Source: Martinezella tropici (lineage in GTDB: Bacteria > Pseudomonadota > Alphaproteobacteria > Rhizobiales > Rhizobiaceae). From it: a stretch of 64,000 nt of DNA. Under the pieces are notes generated by a model. The model had not been told where the DNA came from. It ran no database searches and was given only the letters and a program-made list of their open reading frames with translations. The position numbers were made by a program, and so were the translations under genes. This document shows positions 16,877-26,110 of this stretch, piece after piece (the first letter of the stretch is position 1; each line of letters opens with the position of its first letter). Where the stretch lies: contig JUHI01000026.1 of NCBI GenBank assembly GCA_000799755.1, positions 21,778 through 85,777 of the forward strand. The letters are read 5' to 3'.

Positions 16877-17296
16877 TCAATCGAGGCGGTTGACTCGGCC
16901 GGATCGGCTCCGCGCCTCAGCGAACATGCCGGCAATCTTCACCATGAAGGACTTGCTGAAGCGGCCGAGGATGTCCTGATCGGGCTCGATGTACCAGGAG
17001 CGCTCGACGATATCGTAGTTGTACTCGTCGACCATGATCCAGCTCTGCTTCAAGTCGCCAAGGCCGGCGCGCTTGCGCTCGATATCAGGGATTTCGAGAG
17101 CGCTCCGGCCTGCCTGCGGCGGCTGGGTGGTGATGGCCAGAAGCGCCAGATGCGTGTTTCCGTCGCTAGTGCCACGGATCGCGATGACGACGCAGACCGG
17201 GCGCTGCTTGCGCCCCTCGGTCTCGCCGCGCTGCTGCTGCCATGCCCAGAGATAGGGATAGGAGATGACCTCACCGGGGCGGAATTCACGGCTCAT
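16877..17296 (-). CDS. PemK/MazF-like toxin candidate
   Basis: 139 residues starting S-R-E-F-R-P-G-E-V-I-S-Y-P-Y. The G-E-V start, the central R-K-Q-R-P-V-C-V-V-I-A-I strand and the later hydrophobic strands fit the SH3-like fold of PemK/MazF growth inhibitors, which cleave RNA. It is encoded directly after a Phd/YefM-type antitoxin with an 11-bp overlap, the usual toxin-antitoxin arrangement. The assignment as a toxin rests as much on this context as on sequence; it could be a related non-toxic SH3-like protein. It would help stabilise the plasmid. Confidence 0.7.
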   Translation of the reverse strand: MSREFRPGEVISYPYLWAWQQQRGETEGRKQRPVCVVIAIRGTSDGNTHLALLAITTQPPQAGRSALEIPDIERKRAGLGDLKQSWIMVDEYNYDIVERSWYIEPDQDILGRFSKSFMVKIAGMFAEARSRSGRVNRLD

Positions 17297-17546
17297 CGTC
17301 GTAGCCTTCGCCGCGCGCCAACCGATCGAGCGCCTCGTCGAACAGTGCGACATGCTCGTTGGGCATTTCAGAGATATGATAGGCACGGCGCGGATCGCCA
17401 CCGGTGCGCATGCGCTCATAATGCTCGTAGCTCATCAGCACAAAACGCGGCTTGTTGTGACGGGTGAGAACGACCGGCTCGCGGCTTGCCGCATCGGTGA
17501 CGTCGCCGACTTGTTTGTTGAGATCGCCTGTCGTGAACTGCTTCAT
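17286..17546 (-). CDS. Phd/YefM-type antitoxin
   Basis: 86 residues from the ATG at 17546, chosen because GGAGA lies 9 bp upstream and because Phd-family proteins begin K-Q-F-x-T-x-D-L-N-K. Pattern: D-L-N-K-Q-V-G-D-V (DNA-binding N-terminal half), P-V-V-L-T-R-H-N-K-P-R-F-V-L-M-S (core strands), then a long acidic toxin-binding tail. An ATG at 17591 is possible. The upstream segment 17565-17595 contains three spaced ATATGG/ACATGG-type repeats that may be the autoregulatory operator. It overlaps the toxin gene by 11 bp. Confidence 0.82.
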   Translation of the reverse strand: MKQFTTGDLNKQVGDVTDAASREPVVLTRHNKPRFVLMSYEHYERMRTGGDPRRAYHISEMPNEHVALFDEALDRLARGEGYDDEP

Positions 17547-17609
17547 CGATATGGTCTCCGCTTCGGTTTCCATATACTCCATGTTTTCCATATTTTCAAG
17601 AAATGGCGC

Positions 17610-18551
17610 TCACGCGCCGTCTCCTGTCTTCTGCCAGACCGGGATACCAAGGCGACGTGCCTTGTCGGCGAGGTTGCCTGATATACCCGAGCCGGGAAAC
17701 ACGATGACGCCAGCCGGCATGACGGAGAGCATGTCGTCGTTTCGCCGGAAGGGCGCGGCCTTGGCGTGTTTCGTCCAGTTCGGCTTGAAGGTGATCTGCG
17801 TCACCTTGCGGGCCTCGGCCCAGCAGGCGGCGATGCGCTCGGCGCCCTTCGGAGAGCCGCCGTGCAGCAGCACCATATCAGGGTGCTTGGCATGCGCCTG
17901 GTCGAGCTTCGCCCAGATCAGTTCGTGGTCGTTATAGTCCATACCGCCAGAAAACGCGATCTTGGTGCCGGCCGGGATCAGCACCTCGGTCTCGGCGCGG
18001 CGACGGGCGGACAGGAAATCTCTGCTATCGATCATCGCCGCCGTCATGTTGGCGTGGTTGACCTTGGAGCCGGTGCGCGGACGCCAGGACGAACCGGTCT
18101 GTGCCTCGAACAGGTCGGCCGAATAGTCGCGCATGAACTCGAACGCGTTACGGCGCTCCAAGAGCGTGATGCCTTCGGCAATGAGGCGTTCGAGTTCGAC
18201 GCTCTTCACCTCCGAGCCGTCCTGCGCGCGCTGGCCGGTACGCTGCGCCTCCTCGTTGCGGTCGAGTTCGCGCTGGATGCGCTCGCCGGCGCGATGGAAG
18301 AGGTTGGGGATCGACCAGAACAGGTCTTCGAGATCGGGCTCCAGCCGGGTGTCGCCGAGCATTTCGGTGAAGCCGTCGAAGATCGCGGTGATGGCCGACT
18401 GGACTTGCGGCTCCTCCGGCAATGGCCGTGGATCGGGCTCGTCCTGGAAGGGGCGATAGCCGAAGACCTGCATCTCATAGATGAAGCGGTCGGTGGGAGA
18501 CGAAGCGTGGTGGGGCTCGAAGGTATCGTCGGGGTTAAGGATCAGGTTCAT
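17610..18551 (-). CDS. DUF2493 (SLOG/YspA-like) protein
   Basis: 313 residues. The C-terminal half (about 185-313) is a DUF2493/YspA SLOG-type Rossmann domain. It has I-A-F-S-G-G-M-D-Y-N-D, then M-V-L-L-H-G-G-S-P-K-G-A-E-R-I-A and V-I-V-F-P-G-S-G-I-S-G-N-L, the expected nucleotide-binding glycine loops. The N-terminal half is an acidic, helical, plasmid-type extension (Y-E-M-Q-V-F-G-Y-R-P-F). SLOG domains bind nucleotide or nucleotide-sugar ligands and can sense or process them; the ligand here is unknown. It is a common backbone gene on rhizobial plasmids, next to the Toprim and methylase-helicase genes. Confidence 0.87.
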   Translation of the reverse strand: MNLILNPDDTFEPHHASSPTDRFIYEMQVFGYRPFQDEPDPRPLPEEPQVQSAITAIFDGFTEMLGDTRLEPDLEDLFWSIPNLFHRAGERIQRELDRNEEAQRTGQRAQDGSEVKSVELERLIAEGITLLERRNAFEFMRDYSADLFEAQTGSSWRPRTGSKVNHANMTAAMIDSRDFLSARRRAETEVLIPAGTKIAFSGGMDYNDHELIWAKLDQAHAKHPDMVLLHGGSPKGAERIAACWAEARKVTQITFKPNWTKHAKAAPFRRNDDMLSVMPAGVIVFPGSGISGNLADKARRLGIPVWQKTGDGA

Positions 18552-18868
18552 GATGATCTCCGTTCGCTGGGCCGCGCCTCTCGCGGCCTGACGGCAACCC
18601 GGTCACGCGGGCCGAGGCCGGAACCGCAAGCAAAGCGCAGCGGCCCAGCGAAGCGCCGGGCGGCGGAAGAAGGGTTTCTTGCTTCGCGAGGAATGCCGAG
18701 TCGCCCTGCGACCGGCAGGGGAAGAAACCCGACTGACCCGCTGAAGGCCCGGAGGCCCGCGTGGTAAGGGTCGCCTCTCGGCAGGCCCGCGGGCGCGCCC
18801 ACCCAGGAGGCATCCTCGGACCGTGCTTCACCAAAGCCGCCGGCCCCGCCCACCGGCCCCTTCCGGCC
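18552..18868. other. GC-rich leader before the DUF2493 gene
   Basis: No gene. Contains opposing arms GGGTTTCTT (18672-18680) and AAGAAACCC (18722-18730), the same architecture as the leaders before the 160-residue, 54-residue and DUF736 genes but with a different sequence. Confidence 0.5.
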
Positions 18869-19918
18869 TCATGCGGGCAGATAAGCCATCGCGTCTTCCG
18901 GGGTGAGTTGAGCCCGCAGGCTGGCGGTCAGCCGGTCGGGACCCAGCCAGCGCAGATCCTCGTTGAAGTCGCCAAGTTCGGGCGACAGCACCAGCGGCAG
19001 GACCCCGCACTCCTGAGCCCGTCTGCTCAATCCCTCGATCCCATGCCGGCCCGCCGCATCAGCGTCGGCCGCGATATAGATGCGCAGGCATCCGGGCGGG
19101 AAGCGGAAGGCAGCGAGGTGATTGGCCGTGAGCGCCGCCGCCATCGGCATGCCGGGCAGCACATGCGAGAGCGACAGCATGGTTTCGAGGCCTTCGCCCG
19201 CCGCCAGGACCGGCACAGGCGCATTTACCGGAAAGCGGAAGCGAACGCCATTGCCGAGCAGCCCGCCCAGCGCGCGGCGGGGATCGTCCAACTTGGCCTT
19301 GCCGACCCCATCCGGGTCGAGCCCCGAGGACAAATAGGTGCGGTGGACGCCGGTGATCGCTCCGGCGGCGTCCGTCACGGCTGCGACCAATGCCGGATAA
19401 CTGGTCGTCCGGCCCGTCACGAGATCGCGATAGTAGCAGGACGGGTGGAAACGGAGCGCGCCATGGGTGGATGCCCGCAGAATACCACGTTCACGCAGAT
19501 AGGTGTCTGCGAGCGTACCCGCCAACGGCTGCGTCATTCGAAACAGCCGCCGTGCCCGTTCAGCCGTCGGCCGCTCGACCGGAGAGGCATCACCGCCGCG
19601 GGTCCTGCGGGCCGACACCGGTTCGGGGTGGGGCAGACTGAGAAAATGACGCGCCTCCTCGGCAACGTCGCGGAAATCGACGAGGCCACAGGTCTCGCGG
19701 ACAAGATCGAGCAGATCGCCGAACTGGCCGGTCGCCGCGTCCGTCCAGCGGCCGGCGCGCGGGCCGATCAGATGCACGTAAAGAGACCGGCCCTTGTTGT
19801 TGGCGACGTCGCCGACGAGCCAGTAATTGCCGGCCCGGCGGCCGGCGGAGAGATAGTGGCAGCAGACCGACTCGGCGTTTTGCGCGAGACGGTCCGCCAG
19901 ATCGGAGGCGGAAAGCAT
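18869..19918 (-). CDS. Toprim-domain primase-like protein
   Basis: 349 residues. The N-terminal part (G-N-Y-W-L-V-G-D, then R-A-G-R-W-T-D) resembles the zinc-ribbon-like or CHC2-like lead of plasmid primases but without a clear set of zinc cysteines. The middle carries Y-L-R-E-R-G-I and L-R-F-H-P. The C-terminal Toprim domain has A-A-G-E-G-L-E-T (catalytic glutamate) near residue 240 and I-Y-I-A-A-D-A-D-A-A-G, the DxD metal site, near 283. It probably acts in priming or nucleic-acid processing during plasmid replication or transfer. It lies 12 bp downstream of the methylase-helicase gene on the same strand. Confidence 0.88.
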   Translation of the reverse strand: MLSASDLADRLAQNAESVCCHYLSAGRRAGNYWLVGDVANNKGRSLYVHLIGPRAGRWTDAATGQFGDLLDLVRETCGLVDFRDVAEEARHFLSLPHPEPVSARRTRGGDASPVERPTAERARRLFRMTQPLAGTLADTYLRERGILRASTHGALRFHPSCYYRDLVTGRTTSYPALVAAVTDAAGAITGVHRTYLSSGLDPDGVGKAKLDDPRRALGGLLGNGVRFRFPVNAPVPVLAAGEGLETMLSLSHVLPGMPMAAALTANHLAAFRFPPGCLRIYIAADADAAGRHGIEGLSRRAQECGVLPLVLSPELGDFNEDLRWLGPDRLTASLRAQLTPEDAMAYLPA

Positions 19919-19930
19919 GGCAGGCCTCCG

Positions 19931-22900
19931 TTACGACCGGCGCGCAATGTCGATGAGGCGGTGACGCTGCATCAGCTTCGACAGAATGCCCGGCCCCTCG
20001 TCAGTGATCGGCACGAAGAAACGCAGCTTCCAACTGATCATCTCGGAGAACAGGCCGACCGACCGCAGCCAGTCACGCATGCCGTCGATGAAGCCGATGA
20101 GCTCGACGCGGTACTCGTTCATCACACGCACCCGGCGGAGCGTCATGTCGCCGGCAAGACCGATGAACGAGGATCCGTCGATCAGTGCCGCCCATGCTTG
20201 CTCCGGGGCGATCACCATGGTCTGGTCGATCCCGAAGTTGCGGCAAAGGCCGGCCAAACGATCCGGCGCGACGACACGGCCGACGATGCGCTCACCGTCA
20301 TCCGTCTGCAGGCGCCGCACGCGGCAGAAATCCTGCGGCAGCAGTTTCCAGATCGGCAGGAGCAGTCCGCTGACGATATGCATTACCGATGTCGAGAATT
20401 CCGGCACGGCCGCGACTTCGGCCTCCCAGGCAAGGGCGAAGACCTGTTCGTCAGCCCCCTCCCAGGACGTCTCTTCGAGCTGCCGGACTTCGAAGCGCAG
20501 CTCGTCCATCGGCCGGATCAGTGAGACGCGCGCCTGAACAGAACCGTCGTCCAGCATGATCGAGCGGGTCGGCACCATCACCGCTGGCCGGCCCGACTTG
20601 CCGTTGATCATCAGCTTGGCGCGTGGATCCTGCCTGAAGAGAGTCAGCACATCATGAAGCAGCATCGGCGCATTGCGATCCCTCCGCTCGATCGTCAGCA
20701 GGTGCGACTGCGCGCCGGTGACCGGATGTGTATAGATCAGCCGGCGCTCAGTGACCGTCATGCTGTCGGCGGCGATCGTCTCCAGGCCCTTGTCGTAGAT
20801 CCCGGCGGCGATCGCCCCTTCGATGCACGCGGCTAGCAACTGCTCGAAGGCCTCGAACAGCACGTTCTGCATCGCGATGGTCAGCGCCAGCATGCGATTG
20901 AGGAATGTCTGGATGGGCGGCAACTCATTCTTCAGCCCGCCCTCTTCCGACGTCAGCGACAGGCCGGTGATGCTCTCGAACCTGTCAAGCGAGCAGCCTT
21001 CAATCCTGCCGGCCTGCAGCAACCCATAGAACTGCCGCAGCGCGTCGCGGGCATATTGGGATTCGAGATTGTCTTCGCTGCGGAACATCCCCTGCCCGCC
21101 GGTTTGGCGCTGGCCCCGGGTGATGGCGCCAAGCGTGTCGAGACGCCGGGCAATGGTCGACAGAAAGCGCCGCTCTGCCTTGACGTTGGTGGCGATCATC
21201 CGGAAGCGCGGCGGCTGTTTCTGATTGGTGCGATGGCTGCGCCCGAGACCCTGGATCGCCACGTCGGCGCGCCATCCCGCTTCGAGAAGATTGTGAAGAC
21301 GCAGGCGCTTGTTCTTGGCGGCAAGATCCGCATGGTAGGATCTACCGGTCCCGCCGGCGTCGCTGAAGACAAGAATGCCTTTCTCGTCATCCATGAAGGC
21401 GCGAGCCTCGTCGAGATTGGCGCTGCCCGGCCGGTTCTGCACGGCATAGCGGCCAATAGAGCTGCTGTCCTCGCGGCGGACGATGCGGCGGGAGCGACCG
21501 GTGATCTCGGCGACCTGGCTCGTTCCGAAGTGCTGGACGATCTGATCAAGAGCGGTCGGGATCGCCGGCAGGCTGCCCAACGTTTCGACGAGCTCGTCCC
21601 GGCGCCGTTCTGCCTCGCGGCAGATCACAGGGTTGCCGTCGGCGTCGTGCACGGGCCGGGAGCTGAGATTGCCGTCAGCGTCGGAAAATTCCTCGAAGAG
21701 CTGCACGGGGAAGGAGTGCATCAGGTAGTCGATGACATATTCCCGCGGCGTCACGTCGACCTGCAGATCGCCCCATTCCTCGGTCGGGATCTGTGCCAGC
21801 CGGCGCTCGGTCAGCGCTGCCCCGGTTGAAACGAGCTGGACGATGGCCGCATGTCCGTCCTCCAGGTCTGCTGCAGTCGTTCTGAGAAGAGCCGGCGTCT
21901 TCATCGAGGTCAGGAGATGATTGAAGAAGCGCTGCTTGGAGCTTTCGAAGGCTGAACGCGCAGCAGCCTTGGCATTTTTGTTCAGCGTGACGGATTTGCC
22001 GGCCGCGCTGGTCGCACCAGTGATGCCCGAGGCCTCCATGGCAGCGTCCAGATGGTTGTGGATCACCTGGAACGCCTCAGCATAGGAATCGTAGATGCGC
22101 ACCTGTTCCTCGGTGAGCTCGTGTTCGAGGATTTCGTATTCGACACCCTCGAAGGAGAGTGAACGCGACGCATAGAGACCCATCGCCTTGAGGTCACGGG
22201 CCAGCACCTCCATGGCGGCGACTCCCCCGTCTTCAATCGCGGCAATGAACTCGGAGCGCGTCGGGAAGGGGAAGTCGCTGCTGCCCCAGAGACCGAGCCG
22301 TTCGGCATAGGCGAGCGATTCGACTTCCGATGCGCCGGTCGCCGAGACATAGACGACGCGGGCGCTCGGCAGGGCGCGCTGCAGGCGAAGACCCGCCCTG
22401 CCCTGTTGCGATGCCGCCTTGTCGCCGCGCTCGGTCTTGCCGCCGGCGGCATTGGCCATGGCATGGCCTTCGTCGAAGACGATAACACCATCGAAGTCGG
22501 CGCCGAGCCAGTCGACGATCTGCTGCACGCGCGATCGCCGGCCCTCGCGTTCATCGGTGCGCAACGTCGCAAAAGTCGTGAACAGGATGCCTTCCTCCAG
22601 CTTGACCGGCTTGCCCTGCCGGAAGCGGGACAGCGGCGTCACCAAGAGCTTTTCCTGCCCGAGCGCGCTCCAGTCGCGCTGCGCGTCCTCGATCAGCTTG
22701 TCTGACTTGGAAATCCAGACGTGGCGACGGCGGCCCTTCAGCCAGTTGTCGAGAATGATGCCCGCGACCTGGCGGCCTTTTCCCGCGCCCGTGCCATCAC
22801 CGAGAAACCATCCCCGGCGAAAACGAACGGCATGCTCCGTGTCGGGTGCGACGGCCTTCAGATTGTCGAAGGAGGCGTCGACGATCCAATGGCCGGCGAG

Positions 22901-24349
22901 ATAGCCGGAATGAGCTTCGCCGGCATAGATGACGCTCTCGAGCTGGGCATCGGAAAGATCGCCGCTGGAGACGATCCGCTTCGGCAGTTGCGGGCGATAG
23001 CTTGGCTTCGGGGGCGCGACCGAGGCCATGGCCACGGATTCGACCAGCCTGTCGGGGTGAGGCTGGGTGCCGCGGATGTGGATCGCCTGCAGCCGATAGG
23101 GCTCGTAGATGCCATCGGCTGCGCCCGCCTCGTCCTTCGCCACAGCATCCCGCAATTCGTAGTTGAGCTCGATAATCTCGTCATCGACAGGCAACGAGCG
23201 GACCGTCGGAATGTGAGAAACCTGACCGGCGGCGGCTGGGCGATGCAGGGGAGCCGTGACGGCCGGCGAACGCATAGTTCCTGCGCCCTTTCGAACTGCA
23301 ACCGTTCGAAGGGTGCTAGCGACGTTCGTCTCCATCGACGGCAAGCGCGGTGAAAGCCCTTCAATCCAGGCAAGCAACGTTTCCAGATCGGAGGCGACGC
23401 CCTTCGAGGCGACAAGCCTCTTCGGGTCGTCTGCCGGAACTTTGTCGATGACGGTAAGGCGCGTTTCGGTCGTCGTGCCATGGCGGGCATAGATGCTGCC
23501 GTCGATCGCCGCGGTGAACAGGACCGTGCCATGCCCCTGCAGCCGGACGAAGTCGTCGCGCCACGCAGGATTGTCGGGGGTGAGGCTTGAACCGGTGATC
23601 GCAACAAGCCGGCCACCGGGCGCAAGACGCGCGAAGGCTGAGGTCAGATGCCGCCAGGCGGCGTCAGCGACGCGGCCTTCGACATGAATAACCGCAGAGA
23701 ATGGCGGATTCATCAACACGACGGTCGGCCGGACAGCATCATCGAGATAGTCGTCGATATGGGCGGCATCGTGCTGCGAGACCGAGACACCGGCGAAGAG
23801 CTGTTCGAGCAATGAGCGGCGCACGACCGCATACTCGTTGAGCGCCAGACGCGCGTCTGCGAGCTCGGCGAAGATCGCCAGCAGGCCGGTTCCGGCAGAC
23901 GGCTCGAGAACGATATCGTCGGCCATGATGCCCGCGGCGCGGGACGCCACATACGCGAGTGGCATCGGCGTCGAGAGTTGCTGCAGCGCCTGGCTCTCCT
24001 CGGAGCGTCGGCTATGGGTCGGCACGAGCCTTGCCACCTTCGTCAGCATCGTAAGCGCCGACTGCGGCGCATGGACGCGCGCGATGATCGCCGCGCCGAA
24101 CTTGCGGAGAAACAGGACCTGAGCGACCTCGGTCGCCTCGTAGGCGTCTTTCCAGAGCCAGAGGCCCTCGGCGTCGCTGCCGCGGAGGGCCTCGATCATG
24201 ATCTGTCGCAGGTCGCCTGTGGTGACGACTTTACCTTGCTCCAGAAGCGACGTGATTCGACCGGCAGCACCTATAAGTGCGTCAGCGCGGGTTTTGGTCT
24301 CAAGACGCGGAGAGGTGGAAACGGTGTGAGGATGCGAGATGATATTCAT
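19931..24349 (-). CDS. Giant methylase plus Strawberry-notch-type helicase
   Basis: 1472 residues. Domain order: N-terminal helical region; N6-adenine methyltransferase-like domain with the D-P/S-A-G-T-G SAM loop (about 155-160) and the catalytic N-P-P-F at about 213-216; a linker; then a superfamily-2 helicase of the Strawberry-notch type with Walker A G-D-G-T-G-A-G-K-G-R (about 517) and Walker B D-E-G-H (about 627); a second helicase domain with Q-G-L-G-R-S-H-R; and a long C-terminal region. Related proteins are widespread on rhizobial plasmids and phage-like elements. Proposed roles are protection from restriction or remodelling during DNA entry; neither is proven. Both enzyme centres look intact. 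Confidence 0.88.
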   Translation of the reverse strand: MNIISHPHTVSTSPRLETKTRADALIGAAGRITSLLEQGKVVTTGDLRQIMIEALRGSDAEGLWLWKDAYEATEVAQVLFLRKFGAAIIARVHAPQSALTMLTKVARLVPTHSRRSEESQALQQLSTPMPLAYVASRAAGIMADDIVLEPSAGTGLLAIFAELADARLALNEYAVVRRSLLEQLFAGVSVSQHDAAHIDDYLDDAVRPTVVLMNPPFSAVIHVEGRVADAAWRHLTSAFARLAPGGRLVAITGSSLTPDNPAWRDDFVRLQGHGTVLFTAAIDGSIYARHGTTTETRLTVIDKVPADDPKRLVASKGVASDLETLLAWIEGLSPRLPSMETNVASTLRTVAVRKGAGTMRSPAVTAPLHRPAAAGQVSHIPTVRSLPVDDEIIELNYELRDAVAKDEAGAADGIYEPYRLQAIHIRGTQPHPDRLVESVAMASVAPPKPSYRPQLPKRIVSSGDLSDAQLESVIYAGEAHSGYLAGHWIVDASFDNLKAVAPDTEHAVRFRRGWFLGDGTGAGKGRQVAGIILDNWLKGRRRHVWISKSDKLIEDAQRDWSALGQEKLLVTPLSRFRQGKPVKLEEGILFTTFATLRTDEREGRRSRVQQIVDWLGADFDGVIVFDEGHAMANAAGGKTERGDKAASQQGRAGLRLQRALPSARVVYVSATGASEVESLAYAERLGLWGSSDFPFPTRSEFIAAIEDGGVAAMEVLARDLKAMGLYASRSLSFEGVEYEILEHELTEEQVRIYDSYAEAFQVIHNHLDAAMEASGITGATSAAGKSVTLNKNAKAAARSAFESSKQRFFNHLLTSMKTPALLRTTAADLEDGHAAIVQLVSTGAALTERRLAQIPTEEWGDLQVDVTPREYVIDYLMHSFPVQLFEEFSDADGNLSSRPVHDADGNPVICREAERRRDELVETLGSLPAIPTALDQIVQHFGTSQVAEITGRSRRIVRREDSSSIGRYAVQNRPGSANLDEARAFMDDEKGILVFSDAGGTGRSYHADLAAKNKRLRLHNLLEAGWRADVAIQGLGRSHRTNQKQPPRFRMIATNVKAERRFLSTIARRLDTLGAITRGQRQTGGQGMFRSEDNLESQYARDALRQFYGLLQAGRIEGCSLDRFESITGLSLTSEEGGLKNELPPIQTFLNRMLALTIAMQNVLFEAFEQLLAACIEGAIAAGIYDKGLETIAADSMTVTERRLIYTHPVTGAQSHLLTIERRDRNAPMLLHDVLTLFRQDPRAKLMINGKSGRPAVMVPTRSIMLDDGSVQARVSLIRPMDELRFEVRQLEETSWEGADEQVFALAWEAEVAAVPEFSTSVMHIVSGLLLPIWKLLPQDFCRVRRLQTDDGERIVGRVVAPDRLAGLCRNFGIDQTMVIAPEQAWAALIDGSSFIGLAGDMTLRRVRVMNEYRVELIGFIDGMRDWLRSVGLFSEMISWKLRFFVPITDEGPGILSKLMQRHRLIDIARRS

Positions 24350-24482
24350 CGGTCGAGGCTCCGAATGAGAGGGGAATGGGTCTGACCAAGTGCTCTCTTC
24401 CGAATTTCGGGAGGAGGAGAACTTGCGGCGTGAGGGTGTGGGAAATGATCGCAGATTGAAGGATGCCGGCGATCGTCAGCGT

Positions 24483-24737
24483 CTAGGTGGTCGGACCTAC
24501 GATGAAGCCAGCGGGATCTTTTGGGTCCGGCGGCAGATAGGCGTCGTAGGGATTGCCGTCGGCGAGATGGCCGAATGGCGTGAAGACGTATTCGCCGTCA
24601 CTGCGGCCGACGGCGCAGAGCACGTAACGCGGCTCGCGTGTCGCGGCATCAAGGCATTCCATGAGAGCAAGATTGCCATCGGACGCGGCGCGCAGCAGCG
24701 TGTCGAAGTTTGTACGGGCATGATTGGGGATAGCCAT
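24483..24737 (-). CDS. DUF6117 family protein
   Basis: 84 residues from the ATG at 24737: A-I-P-N-H-A-R-T-N-F-D-T-L-L-R-A-A, then L-A-L-M-E-C and F-T-P-F-G-H-L-A-D-G-N-P, the DUF6117 pattern. A compact, soluble protein of unknown function that travels with the methylase-helicase and DUF932 genes. A GCCCGG hairpin (24761-24779) lies in its leader and may attenuate transcription from the upstream DUF932 gene. Confidence 0.85.
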   Translation of the reverse strand: MAIPNHARTNFDTLLRAASDGNLALMECLDAATREPRYVLCAVGRSDGEYVFTPFGHLADGNPYDAYLPPDPKDPAGFIVGPTT

Positions 24738-24760
24738 TGGGGTGCTCCAGACAAAATGAG

Positions 24761-24779
24761 GCCCGGCACTTGACCGGGC
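24761..24779 (-). terminator. Hairpin between DUF932 and DUF6117 genes
   Basis: GCCCGG-N7-CCGGGC, with only a partial T-rich stretch after it on the minus strand. Best read as a weak terminator or attenuator. Confidence 0.4.
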
Positions 24780-24843
24780 TCTGGGATGACGACGATCGGG
24801 TTCGCAGACGCGGCCGGGTCTGAGCCAGGCGCGCATGAACATG

Positions 24844-26034
24844 TCAGGCGGCGCTTTCGAGCAGCTTCTTTGCTTTGCCTTCGAGCTCCAGGCGCGTGTC
24901 CTGATTGGTCTTGGTGCGGGCGAGCGCCGTAATGCCCTGGACGAAATCGAAGATCGATTCCGGCGGCCGCCCCTCCTCCGACAGCACCATGTCGATCACC
25001 TTGCCGGTCTCGCCTTTCGAAAATCCACGCCGGCGCAGGAAGGTTTCGCGATCGTCATCCTTTCGCGCGACGATCCGCTCCCGTGCCGCTTTGATGCCGG
25101 CAATGAATGGCGCAGGCGACGAATTGGCAAAGCTGGTCAGCGCGGGCGCTGCCTCATGCGCGAACCGCTGGGCGGCAAATTTCGAGTGGCGGATGGTGAT
25201 CTCCTCGAAATTCTCCGTGCCCCAGAGGTTTCGATTGGCGCAGACCGCTCGCAGATAGAAGGAGGCGATGCCGAGCGTTTTCGAGCCGACCTCGGAATTC
25301 CAGGCATAGAAGCCGCGAAAGTAGAGATCTGGCTCGCCATTCGGCAACCGGCCGGCCTCGATCGGATGGGTGTCGTCGACCAGGAACAGGAAAACGTCCC
25401 GGTCGCTGGCATAAAGCGTCGTGGTGTCCTTGGTGATATCGACGAAGGGATTGTGGGTCATGGTCGCCCAATCGAGCACCCCCGGCACTTTCCACATCGT
25501 GTCGCCGGTCCCATTGCCCGCAATCTTCATCACTGCCGAGACCAGTTCGTGGTCCCAGATGCGGCCATATTCCGGTCCGGTGACGGCCCGCAGTTCAACC
25601 CGACCATCGTCCAATTCTAACGTCTTGACCAATTCGGCGCGGTGATTGAGCAGGCCATGCTGCAGGTTGATGGCAGCGAGTGGCGCCGGTAACTGGCGCA
25701 TATAGGTGGCGGGTGCGCCCACGAGGCTGCAGAGCTGACCGTAACTCCAATGGGTCGGTGCAATCGGCTGGCGCTGACCAGGGACGAGGAGTTCGAGCCG
25801 TTCGGCGTTGTCGCGTGTCGCCTCGACGCGGATCGCGGCGCTTTCGAGGGTTCGTGCATGCGCGCGGTCGGCGCGGGATCGAACGGTATCGTGGAGTTCG
25901 GTCAGCGACAGGAACCGCTCGTCGTCGGGGCGCGAGAACCATTCCGACGAGACACGTCCGATGCGTTCACCGCGGGAGATATCGACCTTGAAGCCGGAGG
26001 AAGCGGGCTGGTTAGTGGAAGCAAGGGAGTTCAT
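24844..26034 (-). CDS. DUF932 (phage/plasmid-like) protein
   Basis: 396 residues from the ATG at 26034 (GGAG 8 bp upstream; an upstream in-frame ATG at 26049 is less well placed). DUF932 signatures include W-S-Y-G-Q-L-C-S-L-V-G-A-P, Y-M-R-Q-L-P, D-D-G-R-V-E-L-R-A-V-T-G-P-E-Y-G-R, L-F-L-V-D-D and R-G-F-Y-A-W-N-S-E-V-G-S. The family is related to phage/plasmid LigA-like sequences and has no settled function; a role in transfer or DNA protection is guessed from the company it keeps. The protein appears complete. Confidence 0.88.
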   Translation of the reverse strand: MNSLASTNQPASSGFKVDISRGERIGRVSSEWFSRPDDERFLSLTELHDTVRSRADRAHARTLESAAIRVEATRDNAERLELLVPGQRQPIAPTHWSYGQLCSLVGAPATYMRQLPAPLAAINLQHGLLNHRAELVKTLELDDGRVELRAVTGPEYGRIWDHELVSAVMKIAGNGTGDTMWKVPGVLDWATMTHNPFVDITKDTTTLYASDRDVFLFLVDDTHPIEAGRLPNGEPDLYFRGFYAWNSEVGSKTLGIASFYLRAVCANRNLWGTENFEEITIRHSKFAAQRFAHEAAPALTSFANSSPAPFIAGIKAARERIVARKDDDRETFLRRRGFSKGETGKVIDMVLSEEGRPPESIFDFVQGITALARTKTNQDTRLELEGKAKKLLESAA

Positions 26035-26110
26035 TTGGATTGTCTCCATAAGACGAAACCCAGGCGCGGTGGCCGGGCGAGGTTGAGGGATGTCTGGGGA
26101 AGAAGAAGGA

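Noticed and set aside
18761..20524. A 587-codon open frame on the plus strand
   Set aside because: It lies antisense to the Toprim and methylase-helicase genes, whose motifs are intact; the frame has no family and reflects high-GC codon bias.
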